Shown: positions 24,516 to 37,906, numbered from the stretch's first letter. The stretch: DNA of 64,000 nt from Rotaria sordida (GCA_905250125.1 CAJNOL010000037.1:214326-278325); one strand, 5' to 3'. Translations and numbers: made by a program. The notes: a model not told the origin generated them from the letters alone.

Positions 24516-25555
24516 ATAATAATAAAAATATCACGTTTCTTTCTTTTTTGTTCGATTTTGTGTGCTTGTGTTCATGTTTGCAAGGCTTTTTCTTTTATAT
24601 GTTAAAAAGATTATTGATATGCATTTATTCTAAAATGTACTTGATTTTGCAATTAATGAATACATATATCTCACTTTAATAAAGATATTTGCACTCTGTG
24701 TATAACAAAGTTTTCAATGTATTACGAGTTTGTCCAAGCTTATGAAACAGACGGACTATTCAACATAATCATATATGTTAGCAATCATCTCACACATAAC
24801 AAAGCAAACTAATGTTTTATCAAAAGATGAATGTATGAAATCTTTTAGTTTGCTTCTGTAGAATAATCCTGCAAAGTCTTACCGAATAGGAACTCCGAAA
24901 CGGTTCCTTTTCCATATTTAATAGATACAAATTGTTCAGAAATTAACGAAAAAATTTCTATATATCGAACAAGTTTTTTTATATCCAGCACAAACCAGTA
25001 CTTAATATTCTATTAATTAATATATATAACTTGTTTGAAACTGACAAAAAAAAATCTGTTGACCCTTAAACCCTGGTTGAGGAGCAGGCACGGGAAATTT
25101 AAAAAAAACTATTCTTGTTTGTTTTTTCAAAGAAGTTATATATACCAATTAATAGAAGATCACGCATTGTTTTGTACTGAATAAAATATTGTTTCATATG
25201 TAGGAATTTTTCCGTTAATTTCTGAACCATTTGTATATGTTAAGTATGAAAAAGGAGCGATTCTGGTGCTTCTTTGTGATAAGACTTAGCAAATTATTCT
25301 ACAATGTCCTATGTCAATTCTTGCAGGACTGTGTAGTAATCAATGTGTAATTGAAAATCATACAACTCTGACTTTCCTCTAGATTGGTACTTCCCAAAAT
25401 TGTTATTTTGAGCATAATCATGATTTTGGTGAAGACCTCCTGAGCAACACAAGCCATATAGATTGTTGAAATTTTTATCAGAGTGAGTACTCAATGAAAT
25501 CTCTCGTTGACCAAAATTTTAACTCTTTAACATTATTCTCTCATGAAATATGTGT
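24516..25555. other. Gene-free AT-rich stretch
   Basis: Only short frames without recognisable content, such as 25309-25494 on the minus strand. Polyadenylation-like AATAAA motifs occur shortly after 24515 (for example near 24680). Confidence 0.45.
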
Positions 25556-26323
25556 AAAGGGTGTATACTAACTTCTGATCCTCTTCGAGTAATATTCTTT
25601 TTTCTTATATGTTTCTTTTTCAGTATAATAGGCTGACATTTGCAGTATATATATTAGATATCCAGATCTATTCAACACTAGAATTTCAGCTTTACACCTC
25701 TTGTAGTCAGAAAGATATAAGTAACCTAAAATTAGTAGAAATTTTTGGATTTATTTTTACAAACAGCATGGATGAAAATTCTATGCTCATTCGAACAATC
25801 TCTTATAATGAGTTATTCTTATTTTTCTGCAGATCATTCCTGCATTCTGTCATTTATCCACGTGGTTATTAAGAAAGAAAAATTGCTTGATTTGTTTTTA
25901 TCTGATGCTCATAACGTGCAGAAACGACAAAACTTCAGGAAAGTTTTGAAAATAAATTAGCATTAGAAGGTCAAGTGATGCAAGTTAAGATGGAGAGCAG
26001 ATACATAAACATTGACGCACGGTGTTTTTTGCTTTATTATACTTAAAGAATTTCGATTTGTAAACCTCGTTAAAGCCATCGCTTTTTATTTAATATCCTC
26101 CATAAAACGGCAGAAAAATCCTCAGAAATAAATCTAAAAATTCCCATTAGTTTTGGATTACTTATCTCTGTCTAACTATAAGAGGTAGAAAGCTGAAATT
26201 CTAATGTAAAATAGATCTAGATGTCTAGTATATATGCTGCAAATGTCAACCTATTCTACTGAAAAAATATATAAGAAAAAAGAATATTATTTGAAGAGAA
26301 TTAGAACTTAGTATACACCCTTT
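25556..26323. mobile_element. Foldback element, arms about 200 bp
   Basis: The left arm starts AAAGGGTGTATACTAA. The reverse complement of the right end starts identically (AAAGGGTGTATACTAA), and the two arms stay alignable for about 200 bp. Both contain a GACATTTGCAG(T/C)ATATATA block and an AGAATTTCAGCTTT block. The spacer is about 370 bp. The flanks show a possible short duplication (ATGTG on both sides, one base offset). Open frames inside (25609-25872, 25745-25960) span arm and spacer and are not convincing genes. Confidence 0.75.
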
Positions 26324-26459
26324 ATGTGATTCAAGCTAAGGTTTTTTTTGTTTATTCAAAAATATATTTCTTTAACTGTCAACATGATACGAATATAATC
26401 AAAACAAACCCGATAATCTTATATAGTCATTTATCATAGTTAAAGTTGATGTGCTGATG

Positions 26460-27790
26460 ATTTTCAGAAACTCCAATAGAATATTCAAAGATTTCTATCG
26501 ATCAATCATGTTCTGTCAACACCAATCAATCAAAAGTAATACATGACTCTACTTCGTATAATGATTTTCAGCATACAGAAAATGAATCGATTCTATTGGA
26601 ATTCGCAATTTGATCAAGAAAAATATCCAGAGTCTTTTCTCATGTTCAAGATTTCATTATTTTTTAATAATGAGAATGAAATTCTCGCTACTTTTCTATG
26701 TTTGACACGTTTTTTTGACACCAAACGATGAAAACAGTCAAGTTTTAGAAAATTTAACATTAGGTATTCAAAAACAACTTGATATTCAAAACGATAGGCT
26801 TACATTAGATCGAGTGTTAATTATCATAGAATAATATGATAAAACTGGAACGATTTTATCCGTCAATATTTATAAAATGTCATCAAATAATTCAAAAAGA
26901 TGAATAGCTTATGATTATTTTGAAGTAGCTTCAAATGATGCAGAAAAATATGAGAAAGTATAGTTTTTATCACATGAAAAGTTTAGATCGCATTAGAATT
27001 CTCACCAAATTCGTTATTCTGAACATTAATTTATGATTCTCTTGATATTGTTCGTCATTCAATAGGCAACTATTTAGAAACATAAATACACAAGTTACGA
27101 GAAAAAAGGACTTCTACAAGAAAATTGATCATAGAAAATACAAATACCGAAAGTCTACAAGAATATTCTAACTATTCTTCAATCAATAATTTATCTCGTA
27201 CATACATATATTATTAAAGGATCGTATTGATTTTTCTCAAATAAAAATTTCTTGTATTGAATCGTTTCAAATTACTGAAGTTACTTAACAATTTAACCAA
27301 AATTAAATTTAAATAGAGTTATTCTGCAGAAGCATTGAATCAATTTTTTATAGTTCTCTACATCGATAAACATGAGTTACTATGAGATAAATTATCCATC
27401 ACTTTCAAATATGTATTATCATATTGAATTTGTTCAAGCGAAATAATGTGTAGAAGCATTAGTAAAAATATGACTATCGATACACTGACAGTTAAGCTTG
27501 TGACATTTGAACTTTTTATGCGTAATATAGGTCAAAATAAATGATAGATTACACTTCCTTTGTTTAGTACGATTACGTAACATAGTATCTAACGAAACCC
27601 GAACGTATTAGTCACTTTTCTTCTTGAATGAACCAGCTAATGTTTTAAATGGAATAAAAAATTCTCTCAAGGGTATAAGTGTAGGTGTGGATCGCTTTTT
27701 GACATTCACGTACATTCACATTCTTTTTACGTTAATAATCTATTGCAGCTCAAATGTCGAAGCTCATCTGTCACATGCTCAACTATCGCG
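26460..27790 (+). pseudogene. Decayed coding sequence, possibly VPS13-like C-terminal region
   Basis: Protein-like stretches broken by stops and frame changes run through this region. Examples are ENLTLGIQKQLDIQNDRLTL near 26745-26810, DRIDFSQIKISCIESFQI near 27222-27275, LTVKLVTFELFMRN near 27487-27530, and NEPANVLNGIKNSLKGISVG near 27627-27686. The last two resemble in layout the VPS13 C-terminal region (LTD...FKL..FE, then YEP..G...G...F..G...GV). This is a weak match made by eye. No intact gene can be built. Confidence 0.35.
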
Positions 27791-29107
27791 TCACCAACCA
27801 CAGAAATAGACGATAGTAAATGATTATGAATACATGACTGTAGTTTAAGTATACTATTGCGCTCCGTGACAATTGTATCTACATCACCAAGAAGAATTTA
27901 GTCATAAAAATGATAAGGAATGATTTTCCACTGCCGATGGAATACGTCGAATAGTTGAGTCCTTGACATGACTTTAAGTGGCATTTGACAACGCTTCCTC
28001 TAGACACTCTTCCACTTAACATATTATTCTGTTTTCAACTACATCGGTATACAATTGCCTTTCTTTGACAATTTTGATTATCAACGATTCTATGCAAATG
28101 ACGTATTCAATCAAAACAAAAAAGATTTTATTTCGGTTAGTGAAATATAACATACAAGATATCTATATCTTTACAAAAATTAAGTTTAGCATATCAGTGC
28201 TATATGTTCCATATTGAAAAGTATGCAAATTCATCCTTGTAATTCTTATTAACTACAGTACCGACAAATGAACTGACTTTTCCATACGCATGCTAATTAT
28301 GAAATGAACATGAAATGAAAGTATCAGATGAATTAATACTTGCATCTTTGAGTAAGAGTGCCTCTTGTTTTTATAATAATCAATAAGTATATCAAATAAA
28401 CTCACATCTTCTATAAGAAACATTGATTTATCTTCAAACTTTGAGACCTTAATCAGTATTGAGTGCCTTAGTATTGACATAAATTTGAACCGAATTCGAG
28501 CATGTTTAGTCAAGATATCGAAAATATTGGTACAGTAGTAGAGCAATAAAAGTAGTAATAGTAATAATTGTATATATCTCTGCTAAGAAGGCCTGGAAGA
28601 CCAAATCATTGTAGAGTGTTTAATAACACATTAAGATCTATCATTTGAACATGTACTTAATCAAAAAGTGATTTGACAGTTGTGGACATTTCCTCATAAA
28701 TTATAAATAAGATATCTTAAGTTAGAGAAAAACGATTTTAATCTTGTTTATATACGACAAACTAGCTTTAATAAAGAGTCCAATGGTTCAATTATCTTGT
28801 AGATATGCTGATTCTTTAAAACGAATATATTCACTAATTCTGAGTTATAGCGCCATCTTCTCACATTCATTTAAATAGATTTATTACATAAGCGATAGAA
28901 AACGTTTATTACCTATGATTTTGTACAAACATGATACACCTTCAAACAAGATTGAGCAATCTGATCATGTGTTTCTACGTAGTAACACCAATCAAATTGC
29001 TTCATTCATTCAACTTTAATAAATCGTGTAGCAGGTGCAAGGCCTATATAGCAACCTATGTAAAACGTTATGGTCTTTTTCTTTCCTATTTATTTAACCT
29101 TTTACTA
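27791..29107. other. Gene-free stretch upstream of ABHD16A
   Basis: No recognisable gene. An open frame from 28931 runs into the first ABHD16A exon; its upstream residues do not resemble the family, so it is taken as 5' leader. Confidence 0.4.
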
Positions 29108-32100
29108 ATGTTGAAAAATCAATTCGTATTATTTTGGGAATGTGTCTTCGGTCCAAAACTTTATCAAACTTATCCACTTGTACCACCATCACCTACTCGA
29201 CAAGTATATTTCAAATAAAATTTTTTTAAAGAAAGTTTTTTTTGCTATTTTACTCTAGCCTACTCATCTATACATAAAAAATACAACAGAAACACTTAGT
29301 GATATTGTTTTTCTTGTTGTAAGAATATCTTTATTCGAATATGTTTCTTTTTATTTTCGAATATATTTTAAATATAATTTAGTTTAAAATATTACTTGGA
29401 ATATTTCAAACAATTTGTCCATTATGTATATTGTATTTTTATTATAAAGGATCGTTAACATATGAAAATGGTATATTACTTCTACGGCTTAGTAGCTGTA
29501 TGATAATTATACCAATTTATTTTATGTTATTACGTGGTTCGTTAAATTTAATATCTGAACAAATTTGATTAGATTATTTCCTTTTTGTTGATTAGGAATT
29601 AGTCGTTTTATAAATCCAACTTATAAAACATTTATTAATGAATTTTTTCAAGTAAAATGTAATTCAACACAAAAAACCCGTCAAGTAATGAAAAAATGTC
29701 AAAAATAATAATAAAATAAATTTTTCAAAAAAAAGTTTTTTTTTAGAAACTTTTAACTAAATATGATTTTTCACTTTCACATTGGAAACCTGATTATATA
29801 ATACAATCATCTACTATTCGTAAATTACCAATGATATCAACATCAGAAAAGAATTTAATTAATCAAACAGAAGTAACATTTATCGAACGATTATTTCATT
29901 ATCCATCGCTTTTATTTGGTTATATATGTGTTAATGTATTTGGTCGTCGTTTAATGTTTCCTGGAAGTTTACAAATTATTCGTCATATGACAAATCGTGC
30001 TTTACTTGATGGACGAACAAATTTAATTGTTTCTCATCGTGCTAAACGTTATATATTACGTACATCTGATGGAAATCATATTGATACAATATTTGTTGAT
30101 CGACGTATAATAGATAATAGACAAACATTAATTATTACTTGTGAAGGTAATGCAGGTTTTTATGAAATAGGTTGTATGATGACACCAATTGAAGCTGGTT
30201 ATTCAGTACTTGGATGGAATAGACCAGGATTTGGTGAGAGTTCGGTGAGTTCGATAGGAATACATGAAGATTTATTTAAACATATGAATCTTGATTGCAC
30301 TGAAACAAAAGAAAAGTTTCTATTCATAAGTTATCTGTACTAAGTTAAGAGAGCATCTTATGAGTTAAAATAGGTTATAAGAAGGTGAGTCGAGAGTTTC
30401 TAGACAAAATATTTGATAGTTTTTGGCGTATTTTTGTGCTCCCATATCGTACTACCGCTGGTATGCCGTGGTACTCATAAGAACTGGCAGTCGCGCCTAC
30501 GACTTTCGGTTTCAGCTATAAACGATTACAGAGAGTATTTTCTATACAAAATTCGAATTATTTATTAGAAAGAATTCAAATTAATCGAGAAGAAAACAGT
30601 TTCAGAATATATTTTACTAATAAAAAATGATACCATGACTGAGGCCAGTTTGGGTCCTGTAGCTAGTACAGATGCATCAGCATTATCTCAGTGCATCGTA
30701 AATGACCCAATTCTGTAGGTTTTAACAAACTTCAAAAATATTCCTCATTGTTCTAGACATGCAACAAAAATTTTATCGAATATATCTCACGATACAAAAA
30801 ATAATTCTCTACAAAGCGTTATATTTTTTGCAAACTTTTGAGATGCAGTACAGGCTTTTATAAAGTTTACCACAAGAAAAATGACTATTGCACCGATTTT
30901 CAGCACAAAATGACCATCCATCACAACTCTGTCATCCTTTAGTGGATTAACGAGAACTCTCTATTCTTGCATAATTTTTGTAGAGGAGAGATCACTCTCA
31001 AGTACTATATATGTTCAGACTTGTCGTCAGAAAAATAAGATCTTTTTCTTCTCCATAAAATTTTATTTTGACTCCTGTCAAGGTTTACTTATAGCTCAAT
31101 AGGAAAAAGTCATGGAAAGATTCTAAGCATACGTTCTGCAAGAGTATAAAATTGTGATTCTAATAAAATACTTCTCACTCTCTTTTCGTCTACATTTGAA
31201 TACGCGAAAAATAGTCAAATATTCTGTCGAACAACTTTCGGCTTACTTCTTACATTTTCTCACAAATACAAATGTTTTCGTTTATTATTTCTGTTTGCCA
31301 ATATAATATCTTGAAACTTTCATCTTCATCGAACTCTAAAATATTTTTAAACAATGATAAAATTTATTTCAAGTTCATATTTCTTAATTTTATTTTTCTC
31401 AGATATTATCCTTAAAACTGGAATTCTAATAACTTGATACTATTGTCATAACGAAGATTTATAGATTATAATTTCTTCTAAATCATTGCTGACTTTATTG
31501 ATAATACTGATTCATAATTAGCAGAGTTTCTCTCAATAAAATTTCTTCTATAGTTGTAACTACTGCTGTCTGAAGAAGTTAAAAAAAAAACTTTATTTTC
31601 TTAGGGTTACCCAGGTACACTCTCAGAAATAAACTCCATCGACGCTGTAATGCGTTATGCAATTGAAGAACTTCATTTTTCTGTTAATAATATAGTAGTA
31701 TTTGCTTGGTCAATTGGTGGTTATTCAGCATGTTGGACAGCTGTACATTATCAAGATATCCGTGGTCTTATACTTGATGCTGTATTTGATGATGTTTTAC
31801 CCTTAGCACAACGACAAATGCCATCATTTGCATCAAAATTTGTTGAAAAAGCTATACGTTATTATCTTGATTTAAATAATATTCAATTACTTAAATTATA
31901 TAATGGACCATTTTATCTTATACGTCGTACATACGATGAAATAATGAATTTTATACCTGGTAAATTAGCAACTAATCGTGCAAATGAAATTTTATTTTCT
32001 ATTTTACCATATCGTTATCCATTTATCTATCATAATGATGAAACATTTACACTTTTAAAGCAATATGTTTGTTCAAAAAAAGTGCACAAACAAAGATTGT

Positions 32101-32389
32101 TTCATAAATATTGTTCAGATATAGATGATATACAAATACAAATTGAACGATATCAACTAGAAAATCCAATTGGATCATATCCTTGCAAATTTGGTTTGTA
32201 GTTAAATTTAAAAAAATAATAAAAATTTCTTCTAATAAATCTTTCTTTTTTTAAGGTAAAAATTTATCATTCAATGAACGACAACGTTTTGCTATTTATT
32301 TAGTTGATCAATATTTGATTGATTTCGATTCACAACATTGTACATCATTACCACAAAGCTATTTTTATTTACCTAATCGATGTGTTTGA
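29108..32389 (+). CDS. ABHD16A: ABHD16A-type alpha/beta hydrolase (phosphatidylserine lipase)
   Basis: Exons are 29108-29203, 29383-29536, 29596-29684, 29747-30244, 31605-32193 and 32256-32389, giving 519 residues, close to the usual length of this family. The start is chosen because FWECVFGPKLYQTY matches the ABHD16 N-terminus. Two hydrophobic helices follow (exon 2), then GISRFINPTYKTFI. The hydrolase domain contains GNHIDTIFVDRR, CEGNAGFYEIGCM, GYSVLGWNRPGFGESS and the nucleophile elbow FAWSIGGYSA (Ser about residue 315). It also has RRTYDE (Asp about 390) and DSQHCTSLP (His about 503), a complete Ser-Asp-His set. Mammalian ABHD16A hydrolyses phosphatidylserine to lyso-PS at the ER membrane. 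The fourth intron is 1.36 kb and carries a TIR element. Confidence 0.92.
30373..31255. mobile_element. TIR element in ABHD16A intron 4, related to family A
   Basis: The left end reads AGAAGGTGAGTCGAGAGTTT then CTAGACAAAATATTTGATAG. The reverse complement of the right end (about 31195-31255) reads AGAAGTAAGCCGAAAGTTGT then TCGACAGAATATTTGACTAT. The AAGTTT..AGACAA.ATATTTG core is the same as in the elements at 8236 and 13936. The interior has no coding frame. Confidence 0.65.
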
Positions 32390-33919
32390 TATTTTTTTTT
32401 TAAATATAACTAATAAAAAACAAAATTCTCCTCTTTTGTATATGAGTATCAACTCTTTTTTTTCTCTAATAATCATAAAAAGAAAATAAGTAACGAATGC
32501 TACAAAAATCCGACATTAATTTTGTTTTCAGTTTATCATGACAATAACTCATTGTAGAGTCTCGATATTATTATGACATACGAAAAGAAGTGATTTTAGC
32601 AGATAAAATCCCACAGGAAAGACTTAATCAAGTATTTGAACTAACAGCCATGCTTAGTCACGCATAATCAATTTGTTGAATCTATTTTTCAAATAATCTT
32701 CGATTAAGAAATTTTGTCATCTTGATTAAGACATTCCATGTAATGATTAAAGGCCGTTTGATTGATGAAATTTATTAATTAGATCAAGCAGCAAGAAAAT
32801 ACGTAGTATTCTATCTGTAGAAATTGTTATAGTGACTTTCAACATCTTGAATGCTAGTCGATAATCTATCTTCTTGTTCCATTTTAAGAAACTCGTGATT
32901 AGGAGTCTCATTTCTTTCCATATCTGCCAAGTTTTGGAACAAAAATTTGATTAACTCTTTTGTGTGAACTTTTATTTGCCAAAATCACTACTTTTGAAAT
33001 GTCTTAAGTCGTTTTTTTTTTATTCGAAAGAGCGAAGTCTCTACTTACAAAATTATGTACAAAATATTTCGTTCTGAAGATTTAACAATTTTAAGAAGAT
33101 GTTTGATTGGACAAAAGTGCCTTGTAACTTTACATACAAGTATATTTAATCGATCTATCTTGTAATCGGCTATCGAAATTTTTAGGTCCATTATATGTGA
33201 GTGTAACCAACGCGATGCAGACTTTCTAATTGTATCAAAATATTCAAGTTTTATTAAAAACTTAATTTTCTCTCTCTCCAACGATCAACGAAAGTTTTCT
33301 CATCATGTTTTATATTCGGTTTTATATAATATGAGGGCTCATTAAACTCTAATGGCACATAAAAAATATAGAGTTTCACTAACTTCGATTACTCGAAAAA
33401 AATCTCATTTGTCGAAATTATTTATTAATTGTGAGTCCTTGAAGTCAATAACGGATGATAGAAAAATGTCTATGTCGAACTCAATCGATAACTTGAAAAT
33501 TTTATTTTTATCTATTTACAATTCTCTATCGTAGTGCTACAAAACTTGATAAAAAAAGAGAGAAAATAACGACCAATTTTGTTAGTGAATAGATATTTTC
33601 TGAATTCCAGAAGCGTGTAGAAAACTTCTCAGCCCTTTCGTGAAACAAATATTTTTACGCAGCTTCGTGATAGAAACTTTGCTCTTTCTAATAAGAGAGT
33701 AATCAAGTTTCCACAACGAGTTGTTGTCACGCTATAATGAAAACAAATTAATGCAGAACGTTTTCACCAATCATTATATGACAAAAATGATTTGTCATTT
33801 TCTATCTTTTAAACAAGTAAGTAAACATGTTTGTAGTTGGTATAATTTTTAGTTAACGGCTGCAGCAGAATAAATAATTGTCTTACTGTTATTTCAACGA
33901 CACGTCAATTGGTTCGTTA
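32390..33919. other. Gene-free stretch with a possible coding remnant
   Basis: Near 32550-32660 one frame reads RYYYDIRKEVILADKIPQER followed by a stop. This vaguely recalls the second lobe of FERM domains. It is isolated and cannot be extended. Remaining frames (33045-33281 minus, 33352-33534 plus) are not recognisable. Confidence 0.3.
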
Positions 33920-35185
33920 CAAACGTAAGTAATGTAAAAGTATACTCTCATGGTTTTTTTTTCTTTGATACACAGAAAAAAAAAATTACGCAGAAAAATT
34001 TTTAAATTTCTAAATTAGTCTTTTTGTTTTACGGAATTTTATTACCACACTTTTTTAATAGTTCAAGTGGTGTTATTGTTAATTTTAATCTATTTCTATT
34101 TGTTATTGGAAAATTTTTCATGCAAAATGAATAATATATCTAATTGGTGCATTAAGACAAGTTAGAAAAACTGTTATAATATCACTATGAAGTTGAATGA
34201 TAATATGGATAGACCATCAGAGGGCAATTGTTAAACCTAAAAACTATATATTCATATAGTCAAAACACACTTTAATATAAAATGCTGCAATGAGTAATAA
34301 AAATACTTAAGAATCATAGCCAAAGAATTTATGTGAAGTAATTAAATTCATTCTCTAGAATAATTTCAACATATTATTTCCATGTACAAATGAGTTATTT
34401 AAGATTTCATAGACTATACTAATCAGCTGTTATAAATACGAACGAAGTTGTTTTTGTCATTAATACGACTAAAAACTTATTTAAGGAATAGTATATGACA
34501 GGAAGGATTATCAGACTTGGTGATATTGAATATTCCAAGCAAATTTTAAAATTGATATGGATAAAATAGTAGCAGAATTTATTGCAAAAGAAAAACAATG
34601 CAAGAAAAATGAGTTTTTTGATACAAAGTCTTTGTATTATTTTTAAACTCTTTTTTTATTTGCTTCATTCTAATAAAAGAAAAAAAAGAAATGAATAAAT
34701 AACAGTATAAAAAGACAAATTTCGTCTTTTTTACTATGTTGACTCTTAGTTGTTGTGTAGACGGTTGTCAGGTTGAAAGTATAGTTTTCTTTCATAATAA
34801 TAAGATATTACAGTCTATTGCCATACCTCAATGCAAGACGCTGACTCGCCTATGGATGATGATATGTAAGTTTGTGTTATTATTTTTTAAATCCTGAACA
34901 TTTTATTTTTATTGTTTATAATAGTAGAAATATTTTTTTGTAGTCTGAGAAATATGAACGAAACATAACTTTTAAAATCAATATTACAACTCAATGATAG
35001 TTTTATAACAATCTTGATTAAGAATAATTAATACAAAAATTCGATATACTATTCATTTTAAATAAAAAATTTCCAATAACAAATAGAAATAAATGTTATA
35101 TATTTTTCGAATAATTGTTTATTCTGTGTGTCAAAGACAAAAAAAATCATGAAATATGCTTTCGTTACTTACTGTGATTGAGAAT
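33920..35185. mobile_element. Foldback element, arms about 230-280 bp
   Basis: Left and right sequences pair in inverted orientation. Left GTAAGTAATGTAAAAGTATA pairs with the right-hand reverse complement GTAAGTAACGAAAGCATATT. Both then have (T)n..CTTTGA(T/C)ACACAGAA and the block TTTCTATTTGTTATTGGAAA. The arms span about 33920-34200 and 34960-35185, with a spacer of about 750 bp. No coding capacity is seen. Confidence 0.65.
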
Positions 35186-35719
35186 TAAATGTATCATTTC
35201 GAAATGATAAGAACAGGTTGATATATATTAAAATAGTACAGAGACTAGGAGATATTCTTTTGTATCTATGACATACTAGACATGTTTTTATCTCTTTATT
35301 ATCTAATCTAATATTTGTTGCGTGTTGTTTATTAGCTGTGACAAATCATATTACGATTAATCAAAAAATTAGTTTATTCTTGTTTTATTAAGAAATTATT
35401 TACGAAAATATTTTTCTATTTTGTCACATTCATTTTTTTACTAGGTAAACTATTTATTTTGGAGATTGTACCGTGAAGTTTCTCTTCATTTTTTTTTCTT
35501 CGTTTACATCCTTGATCAAAGTATTTAATGAAAAAAAAACAGGTGAATAAAAACGATTCATTCGTTCGCTCTCGTCGTACTCGCCTTCCTCTTCAATCGA
35601 TAGTTTTACTCGTTATAATATATTTTTTTAATTCTATTATATATAAAAGCCGGAAGAGAAATTGATTTTCTCCGTCTTCAAAAAAAAAGAGTTTTTGATG
35701 TTGTATTTACACTTTTATA

Positions 35720-36995
35720 ATAAAGAAAAAGAATCATTAAGTAATGAAATTGATTCTCTCGGGAAAAATGAGTTCTTCATTTTCCTAATACTCAATTCTA
35801 ATGACAGAAGTCGATTGCAATTTGAATTAAATAATTATACCTCATTTTAGTTTTACACAGCTGACTCAAAAACTCAATACTATCTATCTCCTATACTTTC
35901 ATACTAAAGAGTTTTCATATGGAAAGTTTTTCTCTCATTTTCAGCTCATTTATCTTGAACTATATGTCCTATGAGAGCTTTTTCTTTCCTCTATGGAATG
36001 GCATGTAGACGTGTGATAAATTATTTTCCTTTTCCCTTTTCCATTAGATAACATTGTTTACTTGCATATACAATATGAAAAACATAATTGACAAAATTCA
36101 TTTTCTATTGGATTTTGAAAGTAACGATCGACTTTGAATTATAAATCATTGAATAGTCCTTTAAAAATTCTACAATCTTGCTCGTATGTTAATTTATAGA
36201 TTAGATATTTCATTAAAATACATAATACTAGGGAATATCAAAATATCTAAGCTTTCTGATAAAAAAAGAAATAATTTATTTGAGATTAGTATAGAAATAA
36301 AATTAGTCAAACCATTATTTATTCATTTATCTTTTTCGATTTTTCTTGCTTTTTAAAGATTTATAAGTGGCTTTTCACAATCAAACTGATGTTTTAAAAA
36401 TCGATCAACTTAGTTTTTTACGTTGATTTCAAATATATAATTCTTTTTTTGTTAGAAAATCAAAATATTTTGATACTAACGAGTATTATGTATTTCAATA
36501 AAATGTCTTACCTATACATTAATATCCGATCAAGAATAACATTGAATAGAATTTTGAAAGGACTATCGAATAATTTATAATTCAAAGTCGATCACTACTT
36601 GCAAAATTCAATAGGAAGTGAATTTCATCGAAGATATTTTCATGTTATATATGCAAGCAAATAATATCATCTAAAAGAAAAAAGAAAAGAAAAATAATTT
36701 GTGACAAATCCTATATACTGTTCCATAGAGGAAAGAAAAAACTTTCATTTGGCACGTAACTCAATAAAAGAGCTCAAAATGGAAGAGATAGACTCTTCAA
36801 ATGAATACTACATAGGATAAAACTATAGAAGATAGATAATATTGAGTTTTGAGTCAACGGCGTCAAACTAGAATGAGATGTAACTGTCTAATTCGAGCTG
36901 AAATCGACTACTATCATCGAAATTGATGGAAATGGGAAACTCAATTTTACGAGAGAATCAATTTCATCACTTAACGTTCTCCTCCTTTCTCCTTT
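35720..36995. mobile_element. Large foldback element, arms about 540 bp
   Basis: The left arm (about 35720-36265) and right arm (about 36455-36995) are inverted copies over nearly their full length, separated by about 190 bp. Paired blocks, written left then right reverse-complement, include GAAATTGATTCTCTCG twice, GACTCAAAAACTCAATACTA with GACTCAAAACTCAATATTAT, TTTCTTTCCTCTATGGAA twice, and ATCGACTTTGAATTATAAAT twice. The near-identity of long stretches suggests moderate age. The open frame at 35662-35850 lies mostly in the left arm and is not considered a gene. Confidence 0.85.
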
Positions 36996-37906
36996 CTATG
37001 TAAGTCCTATATAAATTATAACAGTAATGTTTATCTTGTCAGTTAGATTTTCAATATGCTGATTAAACAAAAATAATTAAATCGATTATTATCCCGCCAG
37101 ATGTCCCATACCATCATAAGGAAGTAACTGTATCTCGTTCCAAGTTGTGATTATTGACATGTATCAAGTTATTCTATCCTTAAATTTATATAATAATTTA
37201 TCTAAATCATAATGTGACATAATAGTTAATCGGTATTCTTTTTTGTTAACTTTTTATTTCGTAAATCTGTTATCAGATAGTTAGAATATTGATTATCTAC
37301 TTTAAAAAATAATTCTCATCAAATTTTTAAAATGAAACACATTTTACTACAGTGTGTCAAATCCTAATTGGATAGACGCCACTTGTTGATTCGATTGTAG
37401 AATCTCTATAAGATTTTTGTATTACAAATAAGGCTACCTTTAATTTAAGTGTTAAACATTTTTTGTGTCAGATCGAGGTCTCTTTGTACATCGCAATACT
37501 TTTGATTAAAATAGGTCATTTTCAACGCATTCTTATTAATCATGTATTCTAGAAATATTATCAAAAAAAAAATGTATATATAGGTGTATATTCAAACTAA
37601 ACTATTGATGCATGTCAATAAATAAATCGGCTATTAATCACCGTATAAGCAAAAAACTATCAAAAGAGAAGACATTTTTTTTTGTTCGTCTTATTTCTTA
37701 TTTGCTTTCTATACATATGTAGAAAAAAAACGGCGATTCAATGATGTCAAATGCAAGGCTTATAAAACAAATAATATATATCGCTGATTTATTATAAATA
37801 TATAATAGTTAAAGGATCGAATACTACGAAACCTAAACGATTAGTAATAAGAGAGTATATAGGAATCCGTTACGTATACTATTTGTTTTGTCTTTTTCTC
37901 TTCAAA
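36996..37906. other. Gene-free stretch before assembly gap
   Basis: No coding signal. The promoter and first exon(s) of the PLC gene are presumably here or in the gap, but the visible sequence gives no acceptable PH-domain start. Confidence 0.4.

Noticed and set aside
25609..25960. Two overlapping frames of 87 and 71 codons
   Set aside because: They span one arm and the spacer of the 25556-26323 foldback element; no conserved motif.
35662..35850. 62-codon frame before the PLC gap
   Set aside because: It overlaps the left arm of the large foldback element, is not matched by an intact frame in the right arm, and has no recognisable protein.
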